Positions 7,483 through 16,122 of a stretch of 64,000 nucleotides of DNA are shown piece by piece. The notes below the pieces were generated by a model. The model searched no databases. It was not told the DNA's origin and was given only the letters and a program-made list of their open reading frames with translations. This stretch comes from Mycolicibacterium sp. ND9-15. GTDB taxonomy: Bacteria > Actinomycetota > Actinomycetes > Mycobacteriales > Mycobacteriaceae. The stretch covers positions 4,811,501-4,875,500 of the forward strand of contig NZ_CP142362.1 of NCBI RefSeq assembly GCF_035918395.1, in the 5' to 3' direction. Position 1 is the first letter of the stretch. Each line of letters begins with the position of its first letter. The position numbers were made by a program, and so were the translations under genes.

Positions 7483-8773
7483 GGTTGATCTCGAGTGTCT
7501 TGCCGGCCTGACAGCGACTGCATCGAGGCGGCCGCGTGCGCACCGGCGCGTCGGCCGCCGAAGATGCAGTCCGCGATCGACGACCCGCTGACATAGCTGT
7601 TGGAGCAGATGCCGATCGCATTGCGGCCCGCAAGCTGTGTCTGCTCCCTGATCTGGTCCTTGACCTTCCGCCAGGTCCGGGCGTCGTAGATCGCCCAGCC
7701 CGTACCGCCGAATTCGCGCATCATCACGTCACCGTGCGTGGCACCGTAGAGGTCTTCGTTGGCGATGCGCCGGCCGTCGCGGCCGACGGTGAGGCCTTCG
7801 AGGAATCCGCTCGGGGGAGACAGGAACCGCCACGCCGTGATGTTGCCCATCTTGTCAGTCCTCCCGCCGGCCTCGACTCCGAGGGCGATGCCCGTGCCGT
7901 CGTCACCTGGCGTGCCCAGCGGGGAGATCTTCATGAAATCCGGTGCGTGTTCAGTCATCCACTCGCGGTTGTGGATGAAACCGCCGGCCGCCAGGATCAC
8001 TGCGCCCGCGTACGCTTCACCGTCGCTCGCGGCATCGGCCCACAGTTCTTCGGCGCGGTCCACGGCGCCCTTGACCAGGCCGGGCAGCCAGGTGCCGATC
8101 TTCCCGGTGAGCTTGGTCAGGACAGCGTGTTTGCGCGCGTGTGGATGGTCCGGAGCCACGGCGCGATATCGGACGCCGCGGATGCGTCCGCCGTCATCGC
8201 GGATGAGTTCGTGAACCCGGGCCAACGGAATGAACTTGACACCTTTGGCTTTCGCCGAACGACAAAGGTGTTCGAACAGCGCTTTGCCCGGACTCATGCC
8301 GGGTGCCACCACTCGATGGCCGCGGGGCACGGGCCTCGCGTGCCGCGAGTACGGATGGGCCTTCTCGTTGCCGGAGTAGTAGAGATAGAAATCGTCGGTC
8401 GGATACGACGTCTTGTAGGACGACACCGGCCCGCCGCGGAACCGGACCCCCTGGTCCTTGAGCCATTCGATCATGTCCGGGCTCTCCTCGCAGAAGCGCT
8501 GAAGGGTCTGGGCGTCGACGGCGTCGCCGATCTCCTGCTTGAGGTAGGCCCGCATGTCCTCGACGGTGTCGTCGTTCCGCCGGCGCGCTGTTCGGCGGTT
8601 CCCGCGCCGGCGTAGATGATTCCGCCCGACAGCGCCGTCGCTCCGCCGCCATATCCGCGGTCCAACACGAGTACCCGTGCTCCGCGGTCGGCTGCCTCGA
8701 TGGCGGCGGCGGCGCCGGCGGCGCCGAACCCCACTACGATGACGTCGTATTCGATGTTTGGTCGCATGTTCAT
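7479..8773 (-). pseudogene. FAD-dependent dehydrogenase (fumarate reductase/KstD superfamily), frameshifted
   Basis: The N-terminal 60 codons, starting at 8773 or 8767, encode the FAD motif VIVVGFGAAGAAAAIEAADRG and LSGGIIYAGAGTAEQ. The frame then runs out of register at about 8576. The remaining 350 codons (EDMRAYLKQEIGD onward) lie in another frame, to the stop at 7479. One extra base in the GGCGGAACGACGAC stretch would restore AGGNDDTVEDMRAY. So this is a single-base deletion or a sequencing error. Apart from this the gene is complete, about 430 residues, and ends with the typical second FAD-binding part. It lies between an SDR gene and the hydrolase gene in one operon. Confidence 0.75.
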
Positions 8774-8783
8774 TTCCGCGGTG

Positions 8784-9575
8784 TCAGAGCACCGATTTGA
8801 TCTGTTTGGCGACCAGTCGGGTGGCTCGCTTGGCCGAAAAACGCGCCAGAACGTCCAGGGCCAGGGCGTCCGCGCCGACCAGAACCCGGAAGCGGTCAGC
8901 TGCGATGCCGTCGACGATCTTCTCGCCGGCGGTCTCGGCGGTGGTGGAACGCACCTTCCGGCCACCGCTGTCGAGCATCGCCACTCCGGAGTTGCCGGTC
9001 AGGTTGGTCTCGACATTGCCCGGAAACACCGTTACGACATGGACGTTGGTGTCACACAGTTCGCCGTACAGGCCTTCGCTGAACTGCTTGACCGCCCCCT
9101 TGCTCGCGCTGTAGAGGGTCTGGCTCGCGAACGGCAACAGTGCCGAGAGGCTGGACATGTTCGTCAGGTTCGCCTCGGGTCGCGTCAACAGCGTCGGCAG
9201 GAAGGCGCGGCACATGTTCACGGTGCCGGTGAAGTTCACCGCCATCACGCGGTCCGTCTCGCGGGCAGCAAGGTCGGTGAACGGTGCGAACCGGTGGATG
9301 ACACCGGCGATGTTGACCAATCCGTCGATCCGGCCGTGTATTTCCGCCACCTGGTCGGGCAACGCGACGACCGCTGCGGTGTCAGTGATATCGATGACGT
9401 GTGTCGATACGGGCGCGCCGGTGGCGCGCAGGAGCCGGGCGGTGGCGGTGAGCCCGGTCTCGTCGAGATCGGCTGCCGCAACGCGTGCGCCGCGACGCGA
9501 AAGGCCAAGCGCCACCTGCTGACCCATGCCGTTACCGGCGCCCGTCACTACGAACACGTTGTCGATGATCTGCAC
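8784..9575 (-). CDS. Short-chain dehydrogenase/reductase
   Basis: A 263-residue classical SDR. The cofactor motif is TGAGNGMGQQVALGLSRRG near residue 12, with the NAG-like segment NIAG near 88. The catalytic Ser is in MSSLSALLPF and the YSASK motif follows near residue 156. The Asp after the second strand (AAADLDE) suggests NAD(H) preference. It should oxidise or reduce a hydroxyl/keto group of a ring or side-chain intermediate. It starts 25 bases after the next SDR gene upstream in the leftward operon and ends 10 bases before the FAD gene. Confidence 0.85.
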   Translation of the reverse strand: MQIIDNVFVVTGAGNGMGQQVALGLSRRGARVAAADLDETGLTATARLLRATGAPVSTHVIDITDTAAVVALPDQVAEIHGRIDGLVNIAGVIHRFAPFTDLAARETDRVMAVNFTGTVNMCRAFLPTLLTRPEANLTNMSSLSALLPFASQTLYSASKGAVKQFSEGLYGELCDTNVHVVTVFPGNVETNLTGNSGVAMLDSGGRKVRSTTAETAGEKIVDGIAADRFRVLVGADALALDVLARFSAKRATRLVAKQIKSVL

Positions 9576-9600
9576 GTCGACCTTTCTGCGCCGGATCGGA

Positions 9601-10452
9601 TCAATGTCGTGCGGGGTCGAACCGGGGTTTGGTGCGCAGCACGGGTGCGCGGCGGTCCGCCAGAATCGCGGCCCGCTCGGACATGGCGTTGCCGACGTAG
9701 TCCGGCTGAGTGAGCAGGTAGAACTCTCCGCTGGCCGACTGGTCGAACACCACCTGTGCCGCCTCGAGCGGATTCATCGCCTGGGCCTTGATGTCGAGCA
9801 TCGCGGTGCGCTGTGTCTCGGCGGCCGCAACGTCGCCGTCGTCGACGCCCAGCGCTGCCTCGAAGATGTTGGACTTGACCGTGCCCGGCAGCACCGCCTG
9901 CACGTGGATCCGATCGGCGTGCCCCGCCAGCTCGACCTCCAGACGGAGGCACTCGGTCAGCGCCAGCACGGCATGCTTGCTCATGATGTACGGCGCCTGC
10001 AGCGGGACGGCGACGACCCCGCCGATGGACGAGAGGTTCCACACCCACGACGGCGTCTGCGTGGCGATCATGCGCGGCAGGAACGCCCGGATTCCGTAGA
10101 AGACACCGCTGACGTTGATCGCCACCAACCGGTCCCAATTGGCGACGGGGGTGTCCCACAGGTAGCCGAACTGCTCGACCCCTGCATTGTTGACCAGCAG
10201 CCGCACCGGCCCGACTTCGGAGTAGACCTGTGCGGCAACGTTTTCGAGGGCGCCGTGGTCGCGCACATCGCACGCGAGGTCGATGGCGCCGGGTAGTTCC
10301 TCGCGGAGCGCCGCGATGGCGGAGGCGTCGATGTCGACCAACACCACGGTCATACCGAGAGCGGCGGCGTGGCGTGCCAGCCCGGCTCCGATCCCGTTGC
10401 CGGCACCGGTGATGACCGCGACACCGCCGCCGAAAGTCGCGCGGGCGTCCAC
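9601..10452 (-). CDS. Short-chain dehydrogenase/reductase
   Basis: A 283-residue classical SDR with ITGAGNGIGAGLARHAAALG near residue 15, NNAG near 91, a catalytic serine in NLSSIGGVVAVPLQ, and YIMSK near residue 158. The Asp in VLVDIDAS points to NAD(H). It resembles the partner SDR downstream in size and layout but is clearly a different enzyme. The start is only 3 bases after the SnoaL-like gene, so they are co-transcribed. The last 25 residues are rich in arginine and proline, a tail of unknown meaning. Confidence 0.85.
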   Translation of the reverse strand: MDARATFGGGVAVITGAGNGIGAGLARHAAALGMTVVLVDIDASAIAALREELPGAIDLACDVRDHGALENVAAQVYSEVGPVRLLVNNAGVEQFGYLWDTPVANWDRLVAINVSGVFYGIRAFLPRMIATQTPSWVWNLSSIGGVVAVPLQAPYIMSKHAVLALTECLRLEVELAGHADRIHVQAVLPGTVKSNIFEAALGVDDGDVAAAETQRTAMLDIKAQAMNPLEAAQVVFDQSASGEFYLLTQPDYVGNAMSERAAILADRRAPVLRTKPRFDPARH

Positions 10453-10455
10453 GCG

Positions 10456-10947
10456 TTACGACCCGGCCGGGGCCGTCGCTGCGGTCTTGGCGGCGTGCTC
10501 GGCGAACGGAATCGAGTCCTCGGCGTCGAGGACCACGGTCATCGAGGTGAAGACCAGACCGTGCTGCGAACGCCGGATTCCCACGTCGACCACCCCGCTG
10601 GACACGTCGAACGGGACGTTGTTGGTCACCTGGTTGACGTACAGGTAGAAGCGGGCGGTGGTGACGGCCCCGTCGGTGCCGGTGCGGAAGATGTTGGTCG
10701 CGTGATGGCGCAGCGGGTAGGGATTCTCGTTGCGGTGCTGGGTGAGCCAGGCGAGCGTTTCGTCACGGCCGTGCAGTTCGGCGGCGAGCAGATCCTCGAA
10801 CGGGCAGTTACCCGAATCGGATCGGCTCAGGTACTCCATCTCGTCGCCGAGCCGCGCCCCGAGTTCGGTGAAATGACCCTGGTCGTAGTGGTACCAGAAG
10901 GCGGCGATGAACTCCTGGACCTCGGACAGCGTGATGTCGTTGCTCAT
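10456..10947 (-). CDS. SnoaL/NTF2-like protein
   Basis: A 163-residue soluble protein with an NTF2-like cone fold pattern: an N-terminal helix (EVQEFIAAFWYHYDQGHF), then alternating strands with HHATNIFRTGTDGAVTTARFYLYV. Members of the SnoaL/limonene epoxide hydrolase/ring hydroxylating beta-subunit group act as isomerases, hydrolases, dehydratases or structural subunits. No catalytic residues can be assigned with confidence. It is the first gene of a leftward operon with two SDRs, the FAD enzyme and the hydrolase. Its promoter region holds a copy of the cluster palindrome centred 51 bp upstream. Confidence 0.7.
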   Translation of the reverse strand: MSNDITLSEVQEFIAAFWYHYDQGHFTELGARLGDEMEYLSRSDSGNCPFEDLLAAELHGRDETLAWLTQHRNENPYPLRHHATNIFRTGTDGAVTTARFYLYVNQVTNNVPFDVSSGVVDVGIRRSQHGLVFTSMTVVLDAEDSIPFAEHAAKTAATAPAGS

Positions 10948-10990
10948 GGCAGCGAGTCAACCGTCGGCGCCGCCCGCATGGCAGCGCAGT

Positions 10991-11005
10991 GCCCGGTCAG
11001 TGGAA
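10991..11005. promoter_or_regulatory. Copy of the cluster operator motif (site 4)
   Basis: GCCCGGTCAGTGGAA fits TCCCGGTCANCGGGA at 12 of 15. Its centre is 51 bp before the ATG at 10947, the same distance seen in the symmetrical divergent promoters of the cluster. It lies in the 81-bp gap between the acyl-CoA dehydrogenase stop and the SnoaL-like gene. Confidence 0.55.
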
Positions 11006-11028
11006 CACCGCGAGGTCCGCACAGCAGC

Positions 11029-12063
11029 TCAGTCGGTGATCAGGCTCCACACATCCGCGCCCGCGGCCAGGGCAGCGTCGGTGACCTGCTCGTCCCAGTA
11101 GCGCACCGACCCGAATTCGGACCGCCACGCGAGTGCGGCGCGCGTGTACTCGTGCAACCGGTGTTCGCGGGTGGTGCCGATGGCGCCGTGCACCTGGTGG
11201 GCGTTTCGCACCACGACCGAGGCGGCGTGACCCGCGCAAGAGCGGGCCGCGGCGATGCGAAAGTGCAGGTTCGCCGCCGTCCAGTCGCTGGCGACCGCCG
11301 TCGTCAAGGCCGATTCGGTCGCCGCGCGCGCCAGCGCTGCCTCCGCCGCCAGGTCTGCAACCTGATGCTGCACCGCCTGAAACCGCGACAACGAACGGCC
11401 GAACTGGACACGCGCCCCCGCATGGTAGATCGACAGCGCCACGATCTGGTCGAGCACCGCGCAGACCTGGATCGCTCGAATCAACGCGGCCTTCATCCGG
11501 AACCGCGCCACCAGGTCGGCGGCGACGGGTACGCCGTCGACTCCCGTGACATCGGCAGCGACGGTGTCCCTCGGTTCCCCGATCAGATTGGCGCCACGCG
11601 TGATCTCCAGCGCCGCGACGTCGACGTCTGCGGCGCGGTGGTTGTCGCCGTCGCGCCACACGACGACGATCCGGTCGCTGCCGGCGGCCCACGGAACACC
11701 GCTCGCGGAGCCGTCGTCATCGAGCAGGCACACTGTCCGGACCGCGGTGTCGGCCGGCATCTGATTGGCCTCGAGCAGCCAGCATGCGAGCAGGTCGTGT
11801 TCCCCCAACGGAATTCGCACCGCGTGGCGAGCTGCGGCGGCGAGCAGTTCGGCCGCCTCGAACCAGCCCGCGCCGCTGCCGCCGGACTGTTCTGCGCCGG
11901 TCAGCCGAACCAGTCCGAGCTCGTCGAGGTGCTGCCACAATCGTGGGTCGCGTTCGACGCGCGTCGTCGCAGGATGGTGGGCCCGGTGGTCGGCGAACAC
12001 CGCGTTCATCATCTCGACCAGTGCGGGGTCGACGTTCGTCGGGGCGCTGTCGGACATCGTCAT
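11029..12063 (-). CDS. Acyl-CoA dehydrogenase, small partner-type subunit
   Basis: A 344-residue acyl-CoA dehydrogenase. The N-terminal helical domain runs to about residue 110 (RDPRLWQHLDELGLVRLTGAEQSGGSG). The C-terminal domain has QVHGAIGTTREHRLHEYTR, the usual pattern near the active-site entrance. The central FAD/substrate motif is poor, as in the partner subunits of mycobacterial alpha2beta2 enzymes such as FadE28-FadE29. Its ATG overlaps the stop of the neighbouring acyl-CoA dehydrogenase gene by 4 bases, so the two very probably form one heteromer that desaturates a steroid-type acyl-CoA. Confidence 0.8.
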   Translation of the reverse strand: MTMSDSAPTNVDPALVEMMNAVFADHRAHHPATTRVERDPRLWQHLDELGLVRLTGAEQSGGSGAGWFEAAELLAAAARHAVRIPLGEHDLLACWLLEANQMPADTAVRTVCLLDDDGSASGVPWAAGSDRIVVVWRDGDNHRAADVDVAALEITRGANLIGEPRDTVAADVTGVDGVPVAADLVARFRMKAALIRAIQVCAVLDQIVALSIYHAGARVQFGRSLSRFQAVQHQVADLAAEAALARAATESALTTAVASDWTAANLHFRIAAARSCAGHAASVVVRNAHQVHGAIGTTREHRLHEYTRAALAWRSEFGSVRYWDEQVTDAALAAGADVWSLITD

Positions 12064-13205
12064 CGCAGGCCCAGCCCTCTGGCGATCACACCGCGCAGCA
12101 CCTCGTTGGTGCCCCCGCGCAGCGTGAAGCCTGGGCGTTGGTCCACTGCGTTGGAAACCAATTGGCCCACAGCCGGATCAGCGGTGCCGTCGGCGAGAGT
12201 GTCGGCGAAGTCGGCGATGTCGCCCTCCGTGGTGGTGCCCAGGACCTTTACGACCGCGGCGGGCACATCGGCTGGGGCGTGGCGTTGCAAGGCACCGGCC
12301 ACCGCGGTCGACATCTGATGCAGGCCGGTGATCCGGGCCACCAGCCGGCCGAGGCCGACATCCCGCGAAAGCCGCTGTGCAGCCATGCTTTCGCTGCACG
12401 CGGACAGCAGCACGAACGTGGACAGGAACCGTTCGGGACCGCTGCGCTCGAACGCCAGCTCCGAGGTGACCTGAGCCCAGCCCGACCCGATCTCACCGAA
12501 CACCATGGTGTCCGGTACGAAAGCGTCGTCGAGGATCACCTCGTTGAAGTGGTGCGCGCCGTTCATCGAGATGATGGGGCGGATGTCGACCCCGTCGCCG
12601 CGCAGATCGACGATGAACTGGCTCAGCCCGGCGTGCCGGTTCTGCGGATCCGCCGGTGAGGTGCGGGCCAGCGCGATGAACGCATGAGACAGGTGCGCCC
12701 CGGAGGTCCACACTTTCGTGCCGGACAACGACCAGCCACCGTCGGCGCGCGTCGCCCTGGTGCGCACGCTGGCCAGGTCGGAACCGGAGTCGGGTTCGCT
12801 CATGCCGATTCCGAAGAAACATTCGCCGCGAACGATCCGCGGCAGGAACTCCCGCTTCTGCAGTTCCGTCCCGTACTTGAGCAGCGACGGCACGATCTGA
12901 CGGTCGGCGATCCAGTGCGCCGCGACGGGAGCGCCCGCCGCCAGAAGTTCCTCGGTGACCAGGAATCGTTCGACGAACGACCGGCCGTGGCCGCCGTACT
13001 CGGTGGGCACCGTCATACCCAGATAGCCCTGCTGTGCAAGCGCTTTGGTGAAATCCTCCTCCCAGCCGGTCAGCCAGGCGTCGACCGAGGGGGTGAACGC
13101 CCCCGCGGCACGTTGCTCGGCGAGGAATCGGCGTACCTCGGCCCGCAGCGCCGTTGTGGACGCGGCGTCCACGGTCGCCGGGGGCACCAGCCGGGGAGGC
13201 GTCAT
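12060..13205 (-). CDS. Acyl-CoA dehydrogenase, FAD-binding subunit
   Basis: A 381-residue acyl-CoA dehydrogenase with ECFFGIGMSEPDSGSDLASV near residue 130, the family's FAD-contact signature, and the C-terminal RGGTNEVLRGVIARGLGL. It should make a 2-enoyl-CoA and pass electrons to ETF. The ATG at 13205 overlaps the stop of the enoyl-CoA hydratase remnant (ATGA). A longer open frame to 13289 exists, but its extra residues are that remnant read out of frame, so the short start is correct. It pairs with the gene at 11029-12063. Confidence 0.85.
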   Translation of the reverse strand: MTPPRLVPPATVDAASTTALRAEVRRFLAEQRAAGAFTPSVDAWLTGWEEDFTKALAQQGYLGMTVPTEYGGHGRSFVERFLVTEELLAAGAPVAAHWIADRQIVPSLLKYGTELQKREFLPRIVRGECFFGIGMSEPDSGSDLASVRTRATRADGGWSLSGTKVWTSGAHLSHAFIALARTSPADPQNRHAGLSQFIVDLRGDGVDIRPIISMNGAHHFNEVILDDAFVPDTMVFGEIGSGWAQVTSELAFERSGPERFLSTFVLLSACSESMAAQRLSRDVGLGRLVARITGLHQMSTAVAGALQRHAPADVPAAVVKVLGTTTEGDIADFADTLADGTADPAVGQLVSNAVDQRPGFTLRGGTNEVLRGVIARGLGLR

Positions 13206-13324
13206 AAATTCGCGATCATCTGTTCGGCCAGCGCGAGCGCATGCGGGCGCAGATCTTTGTGCGGCATCACGCGATCGACCATGCCCCACTCTAAGGCCGC
13301 CCGGTTATCCACGTAATCACCAAG
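13202..13324 (-). pseudogene. C-terminal remnant of an enoyl-CoA hydratase (echA type)
   Basis: Between the dehydrogenase stop at 13325 and the acyl-CoA dehydrogenase start, the reverse strand reads LGDYVDNRAALEWGMVDRV followed by MPHKDLRPHALALAEQ and MIANL, then TGA at 13204-13202. This is the typical C-terminal third of a crotonase (the GD.. A..A.. GMV..V.P stretch). There is no start codon or upstream part. The stop still overlaps the next ATG as ATGA. A deletion has apparently removed roughly the first two thirds of the gene. Confidence 0.75.
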
Positions 13325-14434
13325 TCATGCCGGGACGATGCTGGCGCGGACATCGCGTTTGCCCTCGGCGGCGGCGAAGGCCTCGTTGATGCTCTCCAGC
13401 GGATACTGCGCCGCGGCCAGTCGGTGCAGCGGCAAGGTGTCCCGGTGCTGTTCGAGGAAGTTCAGCGCCCGCGACAGCACCGACGGCTCGTACAGCGATA
13501 CGCCGACCATCGTCTTGTTGGCGAAGACGAAGCGCGACGGGTCGAACTCGAAGGTCTTGCCGATGTTGATGTTGCCGATTTCGGCGTAGCGGCCGAACTG
13601 GCCCAACATCTTGAGGCCCTCGTCGATGGCCGCCGGGGCCCCGACGACCTCCACCACCACGTCGGCGCCATGGCCGTCGGTCAGCCCGCGGATCAGCTTC
13701 ACCCGGTCCTTCACCGTCGCGGCCTCGTTGATGTCGATCACCGAGTCGGCACCGAAAGCCGTTGCCAACTCGAGTCGTTCGGGCACCCCGTCGATCGCGA
13801 TCACGCGGGCGGCGCCGCGCGCCTTGGCGACCGCAACGGCATACAGGCCCAGCGCGCCGGCGCCCTGGACGACGACCGTCTCGCCGAGTTGCTGGTCGAC
13901 GCGCTCCAGGCCGTACATCACCTGGGACAGCGCGCAATTGGCGCCCGAGGCGACGTCGTCGCTGACGTTGTCGGGTACGGTGTAGACCACCGCGCCCGCG
14001 GGCAGCAGGAAGTAATCGCCGTAACCCCCGACGAAGTGCGGCGGTTCGTCGGCGCGGCCGAGCATCGCCATTTTGAGGTGCAGACAGGCGTTGCGCCTGC
14101 CCGCCAGGCAGTTTCGGCACCGGTGGCAGCAGAAGAAGTACGGAAACACCACCCGGCTGCCCTTCTTCAGGCCGACACCGTTGGAGTCCGCGGTAACACC
14201 CTCGCCGAGTTTCTCGACGGCGCCGACCATCTCGTGGCCCAGCACGGTGGGGAGTTGTCCGCCCAGCCCACCGGTGGCGAATGTGCCGTGCCAGGCGTGC
14301 AGGTCGGAGCCGCAGATGTTGGTCCGGGCGACCTTGATCAGAATCTCGCCGGGTCCCACGTCGGCCAGGTTGACCGTTTCGATCTCGAAGGGCTTGCCGG
14401 GTGCGTCGAACCGCGCGATACGTCCTGTGAACAC
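13325..14434 (-). CDS. Zinc-dependent medium-chain alcohol dehydrogenase
   Basis: A 369-residue MDR enzyme. Catalytic zinc ligands are in NICGSDLHAWHG and GHEMVG. The structural-zinc loop has four cysteines, CCHRCRNCLAGRRNAC, and the NAD motif is VQGAGALGLYAVAVAKARG near residue 190. GTG at 14434 is chosen as start because it follows GAGGGAA at good spacing and gives the normal family N-terminus (FTGRIARFDAPGKP). It lies 11 bases after the acyl-CoA synthetase gene in the same leftward operon. It likely oxidises a secondary alcohol in the catabolic route. Confidence 0.85.
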   Translation of the reverse strand: MFTGRIARFDAPGKPFEIETVNLADVGPGEILIKVARTNICGSDLHAWHGTFATGGLGGQLPTVLGHEMVGAVEKLGEGVTADSNGVGLKKGSRVVFPYFFCCHRCRNCLAGRRNACLHLKMAMLGRADEPPHFVGGYGDYFLLPAGAVVYTVPDNVSDDVASGANCALSQVMYGLERVDQQLGETVVVQGAGALGLYAVAVAKARGAARVIAIDGVPERLELATAFGADSVIDINEAATVKDRVKLIRGLTDGHGADVVVEVVGAPAAIDEGLKMLGQFGRYAEIGNINIGKTFEFDPSRFVFANKTMVGVSLYEPSVLSRALNFLEQHRDTLPLHRLAAAQYPLESINEAFAAAEGKRDVRASIVPA

Positions 14435-14445
14435 GCTGACTTCCC

Positions 14446-16023
14446 TCAGCGGCTCGGCGCTTGCGCCATAAAGCGTTCGCGGAGGTGACGTTTGAGTAGT
14501 TTGCCGCTTGGATTCTTCGGCAGGGTGTCGACAAAGAAGACGGTCTTGGGCGTCTTGAACCCGGCAAGGTGTTCCCGGCAGTGGGCGATCACGTCGTCCT
14601 CGGTCAGGCCGACGCCCGCACGGGGGACGACCGCCGCGACCACAGCCTCGACCCACGTCGGGTGCGGGAGCCCGAACACCGCGACTTCTTCGATTCCGCT
14701 GTGCCGGTACATGACCTCTTCGACCTCGCGGCTGGCGACGTTCTCACCACCGGTCTTGATCATGTCCTTCTTGCGGTCGACGACGTGCAGCAGCCCGTGC
14801 TCGTCGTAGTAGCCGAGATCGCCGGAGTGGAACCAGCCGCCGCGGAACGCTTCGGCGGTCTTGTCCGGGTCGTCGAGGTAGCCGAGCATCAGATGTGGGC
14901 TGCGGTGAGCGATCTCACCCACCACGCCCGGCGCGACGGGTGTGTCGTGTTCGTCCAGGATCGTGGTTTCCACGTTGACGACCGGGCGCCCCGCCGAACC
15001 GGGATGCGCGTCCTGCTCGTCGGGTCCCAGCGCCGATGCCAGTGGAGCCATCTCCGTCTGGCCGTAGAAGTTCCACAACCTCAGATTGGGTAGCCGGTCC
15101 CGGATTTCGCCGAGGATCTCGGTCGGCATCGCCGACGCACCGTAGTAGCCCTTGCGCAGGCTGGACAGATCCACCTCGTCGAAGACGGGGCAGCGCAGCA
15201 GGCTGATCCACACCGTCGGCGGCGCGAAGTAGTTCGTCACCCCGTAGCGCGCGATCGTGCGCAGCACCGTCTCGGGTTCGGGTGCGGGCAGGATGATGCT
15301 CGTCGCACCGAGATAGATGTCGGTGATCAGGAAGTTGTCCAGCTGTGCGCAGTGGTAGAGCGGCAGCGAGTGGATCTCGACGTCGTCGCGGGCCATCGAA
15401 CCGGCGACGATGGTGCTGACGTACTGCCACAGCAGGCTGCGACTGGTGTGCATCACCGCCTTTGGCCGCGACTCGGTACCGCTGGTGTACATCAACCGCA
15501 GCAACTGATCGTCGCCGATGGCCGGTGTGGGGGCGGGTGCGGTCGTGGTAAGCCACCGGGCGAAGTCGTCCCAGCCCGCGGGGGCGCTCACGTTCGGCGG
15601 CATGATCGCTGCCTTGGTCCGTACGGCGCCGTCGATGCGCATCGCGGCGTCGGCGGTCGCCGTCAAGCCGGCTTCGACGATGAACCCGCCGACCTTGCTG
15701 TGGCCGAGGATGTAGGCGATCTCCTCGGCGGTCAGCATGAAGTTGATCGGGACCAGGACCACGGCCGCGCGGGCGGTGGCGAATGCCAGCGCGGCGTACT
15801 GCCAGCAGTTGTGCGCCAGCAGCGCCACCCTGTCGCCTGGCCGGAAGCCGTTGTCCCGCAACGCGGCGGCCGCCCGGTCCACCAGCGCGTCGAACTCGGC
15901 GAACGTCAGTGTCACGTCGCCGTCGATGATCGCGGTCTTGTCGGGCTGCTTGCGGGCTGACCGGCGGGGGATGTCGCCGAGCGTGTGACGGCGCGCCTGG
16001 CCGACCACAGCGTCCAGTTGCAT
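14446..16023 (-). CDS. Acyl-CoA synthetase (FadD type)
   Basis: A 525-residue AMP-forming acyl-CoA ligase. The phosphate loop is LMYTSGTESRPKAVMHTS near residue 170. Further signatures are NFYGQTEM near 310, the hinge segment GWFHSGDLGYYDEHG, then DRKKDMIKTGGENV, and the catalytic lysine region PKNPSGKLLKR near the C-terminus. It activates a carboxylic acid as the CoA thioester, fitting entry of side-chain or ring-opened acids into beta-oxidation. The ATG at 16023 (MQLDAVVGQ) is preferred over an upstream ATG at 16044. Its promoter is shared with the divergent monooxygenase. Confidence 0.85.
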   Translation of the reverse strand: MQLDAVVGQARRHTLGDIPRRSARKQPDKTAIIDGDVTLTFAEFDALVDRAAAALRDNGFRPGDRVALLAHNCWQYAALAFATARAAVVLVPINFMLTAEEIAYILGHSKVGGFIVEAGLTATADAAMRIDGAVRTKAAIMPPNVSAPAGWDDFARWLTTTAPAPTPAIGDDQLLRLMYTSGTESRPKAVMHTSRSLLWQYVSTIVAGSMARDDVEIHSLPLYHCAQLDNFLITDIYLGATSIILPAPEPETVLRTIARYGVTNYFAPPTVWISLLRCPVFDEVDLSSLRKGYYGASAMPTEILGEIRDRLPNLRLWNFYGQTEMAPLASALGPDEQDAHPGSAGRPVVNVETTILDEHDTPVAPGVVGEIAHRSPHLMLGYLDDPDKTAEAFRGGWFHSGDLGYYDEHGLLHVVDRKKDMIKTGGENVASREVEEVMYRHSGIEEVAVFGLPHPTWVEAVVAAVVPRAGVGLTEDDVIAHCREHLAGFKTPKTVFFVDTLPKNPSGKLLKRHLRERFMAQAPSR

Positions 16024-16065
16024 GGCGCCACGGTAAGCGCGCACGCGCGGCGGAGGTGACGGGTG

Positions 16066-16080
16066 TCCCGCTCAGTAGGC
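16066..16080. promoter_or_regulatory. Copy of the cluster operator motif (site 5)
   Basis: TCCCGCTCAGTAGGC fits TCCCGGTCANCGGGA at 11 of 15. Its centre (16073) is midway between the FadD start (16023) and the monooxygenase start (16123), 50 bp from each. Confidence 0.55.
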
Positions 16081-16122
16081 AGGGCAGTGCCCGTCCGGCC
16101 GTCTCGCGCCGATACTCGAGGC

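Noticed and set aside
10369..12318. A 649-codon plus-strand open frame opposite the SnoaL-like and acyl-CoA dehydrogenase genes
   Set aside because: No family motifs; it mirrors two well-supported minus-strand genes.
13206..13289. A longer N-terminus for the acyl-CoA dehydrogenase starting at 13289
   Set aside because: The extra residues are the enoyl-CoA hydratase remnant read out of frame, and the ATG at 13205 is coupled by ATGA.
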